Below, piece by piece: positions 11,972 through 23,037 of a stretch of 64,000 nucleotides of DNA; within the stretch, counting starts at the first letter, position 1; every line of letters begins with the position of its first letter. Made by a program: the position numbers and the translations under genes. The stretch comes from Pezicula radicicola (taxonomy: Eukaryota; Ascomycota; Leotiomycetes; Helotiales; Dermateaceae). Under the pieces are notes generated by a model. It was given only the letters and a program-made list of their open reading frames with translations, did not search any database and was not told the DNA's origin. Location: assembly GCA_003008705.1 (NCBI GenBank), contig PDUO01000042.1, positions 188,057-252,056 of the forward strand, read 5' to 3'.

Positions 11972-13354
11972 CTTAATAGACTTTGTATTGCAAAACCTAG
12001 ATCCATCCAGCCCTGGAGTAAAAACAATTGAAAATTGTAGGAAATTCAAAGCTTTATATGAGCCAGTCTGTTCTCACCAATAACATCATCAACCATCTTC
12101 GTCCAATAAACAGCAGACGAAATTCAGGTACCGGTCCAATAGGCATCGCCATTTGTTTATGGGGGGAGCCTGCGGGGTACTTTTTAACCTCAGTAGTGAG
12201 AGCGGAGTTCGATATGGCTTTCTCGCACAGATTTTATCCGCAGCCTTGTGCAGGTAGAATAGGATACTTGATCCTGGGCACACCCTCGTCATAACGGGGG
12301 AAATATATGAGAAAGACGAGCATTGGGCGGGCGGCAAAGAGGGCCTCAAGAAGATCCTGAGACAGAGAATATACAGTACGTTGCATCGCAGTTGAACAGA
12401 ACTCAGAATTGGCGATATTCTCAATGAGCCGTATTTTCTGGTTTCTGCAACCATAGATATTGAGTGATGAACGTAGAATATCAAATGTCGAGAAGGAAGA
12501 ATGATGCAATGGCCCGACAAGGATGAGTGCACACACACACTGCTGCAGAGAATTCAGCCAAATGCGGGGAGATGCAGCATCTTTCTTCCGTTATTTTCCC
12601 TAGGAAGCCTCCTCACCACCCTCATGGACGAGCGGAGGTGGTGCTTCCGAACTCGGCCAAGAGATCCGGGACTTTTTACTTGTCTGATTGTCGTCAACTC
12701 AAAGTGCGGCTCGTCGTCGATGACATGAGGTGGCATGTATAAAGTTATCCGTCTTGCATAGAGTTGCATAGTGGAAGGAAGGAGGCTCTTACGCTCTGAC
12801 GCCGACAGCAGCTGGACGGGAGGCTCTTCAGCGAAGCAGCGTTTCAATTAGCGCCAAACAATGTGTTGAACCCCGGATTCTCGTTGAGAATTACGGGGCC
12901 GAGCTGATTCCCAGGCGTTTAAGTGCACCAGTCAATGTAAACATCACCGCACCCTCCTTCTACGCTGTGTTTGTGCGATGATCGCAATCCAACATTAAGA
13001 ACGATAAGGTGCTCATCCCTGGAGGAGAAATAAATACGTCCTCTGCTATTATCTGCTACTACCTGCTATTTCCAGAGAGCGCGGCACGCTCGCTGAGACA
13101 TCTGATCAATTTCGAAAAAAGAAAAGCGCGCCGTCGTACAAAAACCTTCGGCTTTGACCGTTCCCCCCCGAAAAAGCACAAACCTTCAACCCTTCAACAC
13201 CCATCACGTCGAGCTCAAGAAATGCCCCAACCTTCATCTCGATTACCATGAAGGTTACAGCGCCTTCACAGCTCTCTGTGAGGGTGTCGTATTCTTCATT
13301 TCCAACTCAGATACCTCCTCGAGTATCACCGCGCTTCAACACTGATCTCACGCC
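11972..13354. promoter_or_regulatory. Divergent intergenic region, esterase (-) and coiled-coil gene (+)
   Basis: About 1.4 kb between two divergently transcribed genes, so both promoters should lie here. Short overlapping ORFs on both strands (for example 12089-12538 minus) lack recognisable domains. I see no distinct regulatory motif or repeat. Confidence 0.4.
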
Positions 13355-13876
13355 ATGTCTCAAGCCGTCCCTGATACCGAGTTGGGACTGACGAACGAAG
13401 AAATACAGCTGCTCCGCCATCACCAACAACAAGTAGCAGCAACCGCCGGCAGCTCATCCTCCCGCGCGGCATCTCGCGCCTCCTCTCAAGGTCTGCTCCT
13501 CCTCGATGGATCTTCCCTTGCGGCTCTTGGCCGGCACTTTGATCGCCTCATGCAGCAGATACAAGCACGGTTGGATTGGCTTTCAGAACAATCACAGATG
13601 GTGATACAACAGCAGTACGATAGGGCAGGGAATGCAATTGCGGTGGCGGATGCCGAGATCGCGCGGTTCCATGATATCATGAGGCAGATTGACGAGTTGG
13701 ACCTTGATTTTGATAGAATAAGGCACATACGTGATATTGTAAGGGGATACCGTGCGAGGGTAGAGGAGATGGAACAACAGCTTGAGCAATCTGGCTCAAG
13801 CAGTAGGCATAGGCATCGACATCATGGAGAGAGCTCTGGAAGCTCACGGAGACATGGACATAGTTCCCGGCGGTGA
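13355..13876 (+). CDS. Small coiled-coil protein, possibly BLOC-1-like
   Basis: An intronless frame of 173 residues from ATG in a CGCCATGTC context to TGA. The N-terminal 45 residues are Gln/Ser/Ala-rich. Residues about 46-145 form a long amphipathic helix with heptad-like spacing, starting at LLLDGSSLAALGRHFDRL and rich in Gln, Arg and Glu. The tail is Ser/His/Arg-rich with HRHRHH and SSRRHGHSSRR. It reads as a conserved small coiled-coil protein. Its size and helix layout recall fungal BLOC-1 subunits of the CNL1 type that act on endosomes, but I have no diagnostic motif, so that is only a suggestion. Codon composition is regular and G/C-rich compared with the island after it, which supports a real gene. 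Confidence 0.65.
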   Translation: MSQAVPDTELGLTNEEIQLLRHHQQQVAATAGSSSSRAASRASSQGLLLLDGSSLAALGRHFDRLMQQIQARLDWLSEQSQMVIQQQYDRAGNAIAVADAEIARFHDIMRQIDELDLDFDRIRHIRDIVRGYRARVEEMEQQLEQSGSSSRHRHRHHGESSGSSRRHGHSSRR

Positions 13877-15011
13877 TATGTGTAGGATATAACTTGAAGG
13901 AGAAAGATTTGGGTCACACGACACAGAAGGCAACTCGAATGAGGCTGCTGAACATACTTGCCATGCAGCTGCAAGCTGCCGGTCAATTGGGTTGAAAGAA
14001 ATACAGGTCTCACGGCTGCACAAGAAGGAAAATGCCTCACGGCCCACTTACTCGGAGTTGGTGTTGTTTTTTGGTTTTCCTTTGTCACAATTTAATACCC
14101 AAAAGCGTCGGGTAATACAAGCTTTAGATGTGAGCTTGGTTTCTTTTGTTATGTAAAATTGTCTCTGAACTCGCTTGTAATAAGGAGCGTTTTAAGTCTT
14201 CAACTAGCAATTTTTATTCTGCAATTTTCTTTGAGCCACTAGCTCTTAGGTTAGCCAAAAATGCTTTTGCGGGCACTAGTGTATTGACTTGTGGCTTACT
14301 GCTACAGTTAGTAAGATAGAATGTTAATTAACTCTTGTCAAAGCATTACAGAGTTTTATGATTGAGAATTAGATGTAGAATTCTTGACTTTTAACTAGGG
14401 ATGGTTTCGATGAAACTGCAAAAGAAGGAAAGAAAGAAGTAGAATGAAGTAGAATGAAGAAAAAAGACAAATTATTTGTGTTGTGATATAAAAACGCACT
14501 AGGACATGATAAAACCTGGTCTTTAGGAGCCCGAGAAAATTAGATACCTTTAGCTACCCAAATACGCGGGTCTATAGAAATTCCTGTCTCGCTGCCGTCA
14601 CGGCACGTTTCGGGGCTCTCTATGTTGATTCTTCTAGTCTAACTCCAGACTTAGCCCTTGGTAAGCTTGATGAAAAAAACCACCTATAAAGGCCTAAAAC
14701 TTGAAATTAAATCTCACCAACTTTAACTACAAGTTTGCTGTAAAATAACTTGGGCTCAAAATTATGCTTAACACATTTAGTCTAAATGAAAATAAATTTT
14801 GATATAAATTCAAACTTTAGATAATATATCTTCAACTTCATTAGCGACGAGGCTGAAGCACAAGAATTCTAGACCTCCGCTAAAGCTAGCCTAACGCCAT
14901 TAGGTTAGAGGTGTTGGCTGATTTTGAAGACAAGGCTGCGGTTACTTGGCGGCGCGTTCAAGAACCTTATACATCACGAAAGCCTCACATTGTCAAGAAA
15001 TCACAACCACA
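13877..15011. other. Short AT-rich interval upstream of the PHD gene
   Basis: From about 14,100 to 14,900 the sequence is AT-rich with no usable ORF and looks decayed. A small tandem GAAGTAGAAT pair lies at 14436-14455. The last 100 bp return to genic composition and should hold the promoter and 5' UTR of the PHD-finger gene. Confidence 0.5.
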
Positions 15012-17195
15012 ATGGAGTCTAATAACGACATGGACTCAGCCCAACCCTCAATGGGTGAGCTGCAATCCAGCAGCCCTGTAAGTACGATATCCTTTATCCA
15101 GGCAATACAGCGAGGTGCTTGAGCAAGTAGGCAAGAAGGCGAGACTGTGTTTCCACGGCGGCACCCTTATGCACCATAGAGCGTAGTACCTCTTATGGTT
15201 TCTACTCTTGTATTTTGCCGTCTTATTGCATAGTATTCGCACTTGGGGTCTTCATATCCTTCGCGCTGGCTTTAGGAGTTGCTGACCTGGTCTTCCCTTT
15301 TTTTCACAGGCTCCCACCGCACCGATTGCAGCACCGCCAGCCGCACCCGCAGCACCTACAGCACCTACAGCACCTACAGCACCTACAGCACCCATTATTT
15401 CCAACAACGCCGAAGGTTTTAAATACAAGTACCCTGAGGCCAAACCAACCCCACCCGGTGTTGATGATGCCGAGTGGAACAGAACCTACACGGCAGCCGA
15501 TTCACGAAAGTACAACTACGCAGGCAAGAATCACAAGGAGTCTAGGAAATTCCGGCAGTCAGGCGAAACCCGCGAACTTGCATTGAAAATGCTTGCAGAA
15601 AAGCAGGCAAAGGCTGCAGAACAGGCAAAGGGTGGTGGTACGCCATCCAAGAAACCTTCCAAGCCATCCGCTCCGAAGCAAAAGATTGAGACAACACCAT
15701 CTGCCACTACTCGCGACGCAACACCAGCAGGTCCAAGTTTGAGCATCTCCGAGCAGATCAAGAGTGAGGGACGCGCCAGAAAGGCTGTCTCTGTCGCTCC
15801 GTCTTCATCTTCCAATCAAGGAACACCAGCCCCCACCCCAACCACTACAGGTCCGAAGATGAGTCCCGCAAAGACTAAGAAAGGTACCGCAACTACTATC
15901 AAGAAACCTGCAAAGAAGCCAAAGAATCTAGGTATATTGTCCTCCCCGTCCCCTCGATATGCATTTGAATTAGCTAACCCTCTCTTGACAGGCCGAATGG
16001 GTACACCATCAAGCTCTAAGGGCGACAACCAAACACCTGGTCCGAAAGCTGCAGCCGGAGAAGATGGTGAAGAGGACGGTGACAGTGATAGCAATGATGG
16101 TGGAGAGTACTGTGTTTGCCGTGGCCCTGATGATCATCGAATGATGGTCTATTGCGAGGGAGGCTGCGATGATTGGTACCACTGCTCCTGTATGGGAATG
16201 GATGTCGAGGACGCTAGAGAGCTGCTTGATACTTTCATCTGTCCGCAATGTAAGACGGAGGAAAAGTTCACCCTTTGGAAGCGCATGTGCCGATGCTATA
16301 CCATTGAACACATGAGGTGCCGCAAGGCTGCTCGTGTCGCTGCTACCCCGCCAAGCATGTATTGCAGTGACGAGCACAAAGATAACTTCTGGAAGCATGT
16401 CGCCACTATTGCTCGTCAAGATAACGAGCCATCCAAGGGTGGAGTTTTGAACAAATTTGAGATTGCTGATCTTGTCCATCAAGTCAAGACAAAAGCAGGA
16501 ATGGATGCTCTCGGTCAAAAGCCAAGACTACCAAAACCAGAAGGAGCAGATCCCAGTGAGTAATTCAAAGTTGCTTCTATAGCAAACATAACTAATAGCT
16601 TCTCTTTATAGGCCGTCCCGCCGGACTCGACCACTTGACCCAGGAGGAAGAGCAAACAATCGCCAAGTTCAAAGCCAAGCAAGAGAAGAACAAGGCCCAA
16701 ATAGATGGACTTCGAGGTCAACTTATGCTTCTCAAGCTTGTCAACGATCGTAACAAGATCGCTAATCAGCACCCTGACGCAAAGGGTAAGGCATACTGCG
16801 GCTACGATTCACGACTGTCTTTCAATGGCCCACAGTTTGCTAAGTGGAAGGAAAGCACTGAGGGTAAGATGGCTCTTGAAAACAAGGTTCTTGGTCCACG
16901 TACCAACGAGACCAAGGGCATTGATACTATCATTCTCATGGATGGAGAGGTGGCGCCTCCCGAGCCTGTTGTTGCAGATGTGCTCAAGAGCATGTGCCTC
17001 AACCCAAAGAAGAAGTGCCCTCAGCACCGTGACTGGTACAAAGTTCACGAAGAAGACTTTCACTTTTCGAGCAAGAACCTCAAAGATGAGAATGCCAAGT
17101 TGCAGAGAAAGATCGATGAGATCGTTGATGATGCTGAAACTCGTGAGGCAACCAAGGAGGACGAGGCTCACAACGTTACCATCCAGCTCTTTTAA
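15012..17195 (+). CDS. SPP1: Set1C/COMPASS PHD-finger subunit (Spp1/CFP1 type)
   Basis: Four exons (15012-15077, 15310-15931, 15992-16555, 16612-17195) encode 611 residues. The N-terminal 230 residues are low-complexity Ala/Pro/Thr/Lys-rich. A PHD finger starts near residue 270 (YCVCRGPDD, then MVYCEGGCDDWYHCSC, FICPQCK). A Cys-rich block follows (WKRMCRCYTIEHMRCRKAARV, MYCSDEH), then a long coiled coil and a C-terminal cysteine/histidine region (AYCGYDSRL, CPQHRDW). The order PHD, Cys-rich block, coiled coil is that of the Spp1/CFP1 subunit of the Set1 H3K4 methyltransferase complex, which reads H3K4me3 in the nucleus. Four exact GCACCTACA repeats (15352-15387) encode Ala-Pro-Thr. Intron 3 (15932-15991) is 60 nt and stop-free. 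S. cerevisiae Spp1 is shorter; the extra length here is mainly the disordered N-terminus. Confidence 0.9.
15352..15387 (+). repeat. Coding minisatellite GCACCTACA x4
   Basis: Four perfect 9-nt units in the second exon of the PHD gene, encoding four Ala-Pro-Thr triplets, flanked by imperfect units (GCACCGCCA before, GCACCCATT after). The frame is kept whatever the copy number, so length variation between strains is possible. Confidence 0.95.
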
Positions 17196-17860
17196 GTCAG
17201 GCGGTTTGGTTACAAACTCATATGGAGTGGCATCATGAAAGGCGTTGTGGTATGAAATCTTTGCATTTTCGGACGGCGGATATACCCATGGAGTACGTGT
17301 ATGAATAAAATGAATGATATGTGGTCAATTGCCGTCACTTTTGAGGATCATTGGAATCTTCGTGTATTTATAGAGTGTCTACCATGGATCTCTCATTGCG
17401 CTTCGTTGATGAGGGTCAAAATATGGGACCCAGCAGCAATCAATGAATTCAAAGTACTGAAACGATGCTTCTATTAATGTAACTTCTGAAAAGGATCTTC
17501 AGCTCATAGCTCTGCTTACTAAGGCTATTGAGCATACCTACGAAGTACTTTGTAGCCTTGTCAATTGCCATTCCTTCTAAGCACAAAAAATACTCATATC
17601 CATCAACTTCTGTTAACGTATGCTTCTGCACCACATAACTATCGGTTTGAACCATGAAGGACTTAGACTCCATCGCGTCCAGTCTTAGCCACTCTTTTTT
17701 TCTCTTCCAGCTTCCGTGACCTGGCATTTACATTCTATATGTGTTTAACCCTTTGGAACCCTCTATCTCGTGTGCGCAATAAATCAGAACTATCTAACGA
17801 CCGATCATATCAAAACCACCTCCATTTCTCATCTAGCCACGCTGAACGCTCTCAACCAAG
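17196..17860. other. Intergenic region, PHD gene to Rad51-like gene
   Basis: About 660 bp holding the 3' UTR of the upstream gene and the promoter of the next one. A 92-codon minus-strand ORF (17449-17727) is the only notable frame. It has no recognisable domain and I do not call it as a gene. Confidence 0.4.
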
Positions 17861-19459
17861 ATGCCAGAACTAGCCCACTCTACCCCGCCTCCACTACCAG
17901 CCAAACCCCTCACTGCAGATAAGGTCCTCGAAATAGAACTAAAGCAAAGACGAAAGTTCCAGAGTAGAGGAGAGAAGGTTGGAATTGGTTGCAGGGGTAT
18001 TGATGAGTATGTTCTTGGAGGTGGAATTGAGAGGGGCATTGTTGTGGGGATCAGTGCTGATTCTGGGGGTGGAGATGGAGGGGTTGAGGGGAGGTTGGTG
18101 AGTTTTGTTTTCCTGTTGTTCTCTCTAGAAACGAGTGTTAGAGGAGTGTATGGCGAGTTAATACTTGTGGTAGTTGTTTAAAGAGGAGTAGGAGGTTCTC
18201 GATAGTCACGAGATCTCAACCACTAGATTTCCGGCCATAACTTTGAAGAAGATCAGAGGTTAACATAAAATACAGATATCATTGCATCTTCTGGCATCAA
18301 TTCTACTCTCATACTCAGGAACAACATCACGTTCTTCACCGAAACCAATTGCCACCATCATCGACACAACAGGCACCTTTCCCATTAGTCTCCTGGCTCA
18401 AGTCCTGTCCTCACGACTTGGTGTCAACAGCAGCAATGAGGAGCTTACTCGATTAATGGAGATGGTGGCCATTAGTCGAGTATTCGACTTAGAAGGATTA
18501 TGGGAAGTACTAGGAGAACTTTCTTTCACGAATAACCCCCCAACTCGACCAGCAAAAGCAGCTGTGGAGAGGAAAGAGACGGTCGAAGTTATTGAGATCC
18601 AGGATAGTGAGTCTGAAGGATTCGGAAGCCCGGATTCATTTATTTATGATTTCTTTAAAGAAGAAGAGGATACTGGGACGGAGATTCTCATTATTGATAA
18701 CCTGACACATATCCTCACATCATTACTTCAGCAAAAAGAGAAATCCTCAGGTATGTAAAGTATAATTCTTTTCTTCACTTTCGTACAACTATGCGTACAG
18801 ATACTAAAATATCTATAGCACATACCTTAATAACCAGTCTATCAACATACCTCCACAACCTAACACGGACTCACAACGTCCTCACGATTCTCCACAATAC
18901 ACTCCTGCCCATCCAATCATCTTCCAAACCTCAACCTCCGAATTCAAACCAGCATCAAAACCAAAATAATAATCAACCACTAGTCCACCTCACATCCCCC
19001 TCAATCTTCATAACACCCTTCAAACCCTCTCTTGGTCGAATATTCACCCAATTTCCAAACCTGCACATTCTAATCTCTTCACTTCCAAAAACAAGAAGAG
19101 ATGCAGAAGTACTCTATGGCTCTGAGCCTGGAAATGGGAATGGGGAGAGAGTTGAAAGGGTTTTTGTTTTTGAGGTTGTGAGCGATGAATGTCCTTGTAC
19201 TCCTTTTTCGGGAAATATTGAGGGGCGAGGAAAGGGAAAGGGTAAGGAAGGGGAGATGAAGGAAGGGTGGAAAGGAAGGTTTGCGGGGAGGGAACAGAGA
19301 TGGAGTGCTTTTGAGAGTGGGGGTGATGGTGTGGGAATTGTTGATGTTGATTTGGGGTTTGGGAAGAAGGGAGATGGTGGTGGTGGTAAAGGTGGTGTGA
19401 GTGCGAGTGATGTGGGGAGTGTGGCAAAGATTTATGGGTTTGGGGGTCGGAGGGTTTAG
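17861..19459 (+). CDS. Divergent Rad51/RecA-like protein (Rad51 paralogue type)
   Basis: Three exons (17861-18097, 18276-18750, 18801-19459) join in frame to 456 residues; donors are GTGAGT and GTATGT. The N-terminus has the G-x-x-x-I-D-E-x-L-GGG-I-x-x-G layout that precedes the Walker A loop in Rad51 paralogues (VGIGCRGIDEYVLGGGIERG). The loop itself reads GISADSGGGDGGVEGRL (residues 63-79) and lacks the GK(T/S) lysine. A Walker B-like strand, EILIIDNLTHIL, lies near residue 215. The C-terminal third is Gly/Lys/Glu-rich and includes an Asn/Gln-rich insert. It fits the poorly conserved Rad51D/XRCC2-like group, which assists homologous recombination in the nucleus. Loss of the lysine suggests weak or no ATP hydrolysis. 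Family membership is inferred from the motif layout only. Confidence 0.65.
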
Positions 19460-19842
19460 TATTTTGTTGCTTGATAACACTAAAATTGGTAAGGGAGGGA
19501 AGGGAGTATAGGGATTATGTTAAGGAAGGTACTTAGCTAAGGAGATGATATCAGATCTAGAAACCTTGCACAATGGGAATGGAATTCTTGCTTCAGACTT
19601 CCGGTGTTCTCCTTGAATTAAATAATAAATTTCTCCTCGCAAGTTCCAATATCGCCACTAACCACATCCCATTCTCAGTACAATACAATACATGTCAACT
19701 CCAGACAAACACCAGGAGTCTCGAGCAACGCTACTTCGTACTCCAGCTTAAACCCCTTAAGTCTCTTACTACCGGCCTTTCTCGTATAAGTAGCCTACTA
19801 ATCAGATAATAACTCCTTGGCTTAGAAAAACAAAGAGTGTTG

Positions 19843-21292
19843 ATTTATAGTATAATTGACAATAAAGATAAGAATAACAACAAAATTAAAGGCTAGTAGA
19901 GCTACCTAACGAATCAAACCTTGAATATCTTATCTGCTTTCCTACTAAATCTCAAACTCTCTCCACCTCCGCAGTATTTCTTGGTACTCGTTATCTGTGC
20001 GCTCTTGACGAAAATGACGAAGAGAGTTCTACAACTTTCGCTGCTTAGACCATGCTTGTCGCATTACCTCCCTGTTTATAAAAGCAGTGTTCTTTTCTAC
20101 CTGAGCATCTCGCCTATTCATCGCTTTGCGAATCATCACATAAGCTCACGAAGACCCTCTAATGAGCATGGGTAGTTATTGTGGCCGATATTGATTAAGG
20201 TCCGGTAGTTGATAGAAGCGAAACGAATTGTTTAACTCCGGGATGTAGACATTAGGATTAACATTAAAAGAAGTAAAGAGGAGGAGAATTCTATACCTAT
20301 ACCCTTTATTTAACTATAGACTCGAATAATACAGAAGAATAGTCTCTCTATGCTACACACATGCAATTGCATAAGATATTGTGTTTTACTAAGATGAGTT
20401 CAAGGAGTACATAAATTTCAAAACAAGATAAACTTAAGGATACTATTACTACTATTAAGAAGAGATAGTTAGTTTACTATTCAAATAGTAACTCTATACC
20501 TATTTCTACTTAGAAGAACGGCGGTTATTAGTTTGTAGTATAGCTGACAATAAGGATGAAACTAACAACATAGCAGCTAGACTAATGGTTCCTAGTAACG
20601 GATTTAGAGGTTGACTAACCTGGTGACCCTGTAGGTTAGTATAGGGAACCATTAGAGCTAGCTAATTCACATCCATAATATACTAAACTTTGTTAAGATC
20701 AACGTTAGCAAGGAGGAGTATAAGCTCGGCGAGGTTGAATTTACTAGCTTCGTCTGAGATGGCAATTGTAATGTCTTGCAACTAACGATAGTTAGAAGGA
20801 TTACTAACTGTATTAACTGTTATCGCAATTAGTTACTTGCCCGTTGAGTTTTGATTATAGTAAGAATGGCGAGGAAAAAGACAAGATAATGATTCTGTTA
20901 TTGCATTTCTTACTATAATCTAGATAAGTCTCGAACCCCAACCCCCACTTAAACACTCTAATACATCTTACTTTATAATTCTTTAATATAGTAGCCTGCC
21001 TACACTTCAGTACCCGAAGCCTACATAGCTCACTCCACTTCTCTGCCATATCCTTCAAACTTATGAAATTCAATTACTACCAAGCGACTATAGACAAGCT
21101 AAAAAATGACATCAGAACGTCTACAAGAGTGAGATCCAATTAACGGCTTAAACCTCAAATATTCCTCACCTTAAGGTATAAGCCATGTAATCTTATCGAG
21201 GCCGTGGGGATTTAACTCCTACAATTTATGTAATTGATTTTTTAAGTTTATAATTTGTAGTATAAATGATAGTAAGAGTGAGATTGACAACA
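19843..21292 (+). repeat. Three dispersed degenerate copies of a short AT-rich element
   Basis: Copies at about 19843-19880, 20531-20568 and 21253-21291 share TTTRTAGTATARNTGAYARTAA followed about 10-12 nt later by an AACAAC- or GACAACA-like end. A partial copy, TTTGTAGTATAAAAGTTATAA, appears near 22810. Spacing is about 690 and 720 bp, which could mean a decayed tandem array of a longer unit. Confidence 0.6.
20853..20920. repeat. Imperfect inverted repeat (hairpin-forming)
   Basis: The arm GATTATAGTAAGAATG (20853-20868) pairs with CATTTCTTACTATAATC (20904-20920), with one extra base in the right arm and a loop of about 35 nt. It could be the remnant of a small inverted-repeat element in the AT-rich island. 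Confidence 0.75.
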
Positions 21293-23037
21293 ATAGAGGA
21301 GTTATTTGATTTGCTCGATTATAATTTATAAGCAGTCTATTTTCTATTTATTACATAGTTTCTCCCGGTTGTTCCTATTGTTTGTATTATTTCTTTCTCC
21401 CTTTTAAGAGACCTCAAGGGACTCTATGTATGTACGGCACATTGTGTCATTGTCGTTTGTATTTATAAAGCTATAGATAAACACGGAATTATATAAATTA
21501 GCTCGCTTAGGGGGTTAATGCTTAGTCGTTTTCTATCTTACTTAGTATCTCTAAGCTACGCCATTCTACACCCTACTAAAAGTATAGAAGTCATAGGTGC
21601 TTAGCTTCTCCTAAGTGAATAAGTAATCAACAATCAAATTCATCCCTTCTATCTAACACACACCAGGGTATAAAACCTTCTTTCCACGAAGTGTACAACA
21701 TTTCTCATTAACAACTTCATAATGCCAATTCCAAGGTGGTAGAACCTGCCTCCAAGGCGTAGATAACCTTCTACGCCGTACACCCCCTTCTACAAGGCTT
21801 CGTTCAGGCAAAAGTATTCCGGCGTACTTTACTTAAATCATTCTTCCTGGAGAACGAGTATCTGGTGTATGTAATAACTTTGATTAGATGCCATACATTC
21901 TTGCAATAGTACTTTCTCTCCTTACTGAATTGGCAAGAACAATAGTCTTGACAACAAGGAAAGGAAATTAGAAAAGATGAAATAATAGAGAGCTAGTATG
22001 TCGAGTACTTGATGTAGATAGGGGTCTACTTTTTGGGGCTGAATTGCTTCCTGTAACAGCTTCTTATTAAAGACTTGGCCAGCAAGACGAATCCGGCAAC
22101 AATCCCCTTTTAGAGCTCCAAGCTGGAAGGTATCTTGGTACTCTCGAGGATTTGTAGATCTAGATAATCTCATTTTCTAGACTTCTTAGACACCCTTCGA
22201 AGAGATAAAACTAAGAGTAAGTAATAAATTTATCGACTAAAACATTTTTACAAAGATGCTATGTACTACTACAGTGGCCGAAAGCCACAGCTTAACCACA
22301 GCTTGTGGAATGCAAAGCTTTTTCTACCTTTAAGTTACTAAAAAAAGGAAATAGTAAGAACATCCTCTAAGGCCATTTATTAAGCATTGAGTTCTAGCTA
22401 ATCTTGTCCCTGCCTTAAGTCTTTGTTATCTCAGCACTAGTCCTTCTTTACCCGAACTTCGACCCGTATATTAGCTATCATTTTTCAACAGATACACATG
22501 CGGATACTATAGAAGAACATGTTGACGAGATTCAGAGAAGTTAGAGAAGTTAAACTACCTTCTATTTTCACAAGTAGACCAAACTCTATCCTATACTAGT
22601 ACCTAAACCCCTTCTAGCTTTTAAGTTGTCCTTGCTAAGTAAACTACGTTTTTAAAGCTTCAAATAACAAATATTTTAATCTTATATTTGACAAGAAAAA
22701 TTAGATTAACAGCATAGACAAGTAATAAAATTTAGCTTAGGAAACAAGTGTTTAGTAGGCACTTAACTTAGAACTGTAAGCGACTTGCACTTGCAATTCC
22801 AACTATACTTTGTAGTATAAAAGTTATAACTATTAAAGACTCCTATTCTTGTCATGCAAGCATATTTCGGGTTAATATCTCAGGACATACATTTGCCTTC
22901 GAAACATCTCTGTAAGTAGCAGATATTCCTCCGTTGAAACGGATACTCAGTAAACATGCATTTGATTCTAGCAATATCCTCTCTATTGCTATCTATGGCC
23001 CTTATAAAAGTCTTCTAGTAGCTCCAAAATCAAACCT

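Larger units (their letters stand above)
19460..23037. other. AT-rich island with decayed repeats
   Basis: About 3.6 kb of AT-rich sequence with stops in every frame and no credible gene. A related element recurs near 19843, 20531 and 21253, and a short inverted repeat lies at 20853-20920. The pattern fits an old, mutated transposon cluster. No terminal repeats or coding remnants can be recognised by eye. Confidence 0.6.

Noticed and set aside
12089..12538. 149-codon minus-strand frame downstream of the esterase promoter
   Set aside because: Cys/Leu/Ser-rich translation typical of non-coding sequence, overlapping other frames.
17449..17727. 92-codon minus-strand frame between the PHD gene and the Rad51-like gene
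   Set aside because: No recognisable domain, begins only about 130 bp from the next gene's start codon, and lies where a promoter is expected.
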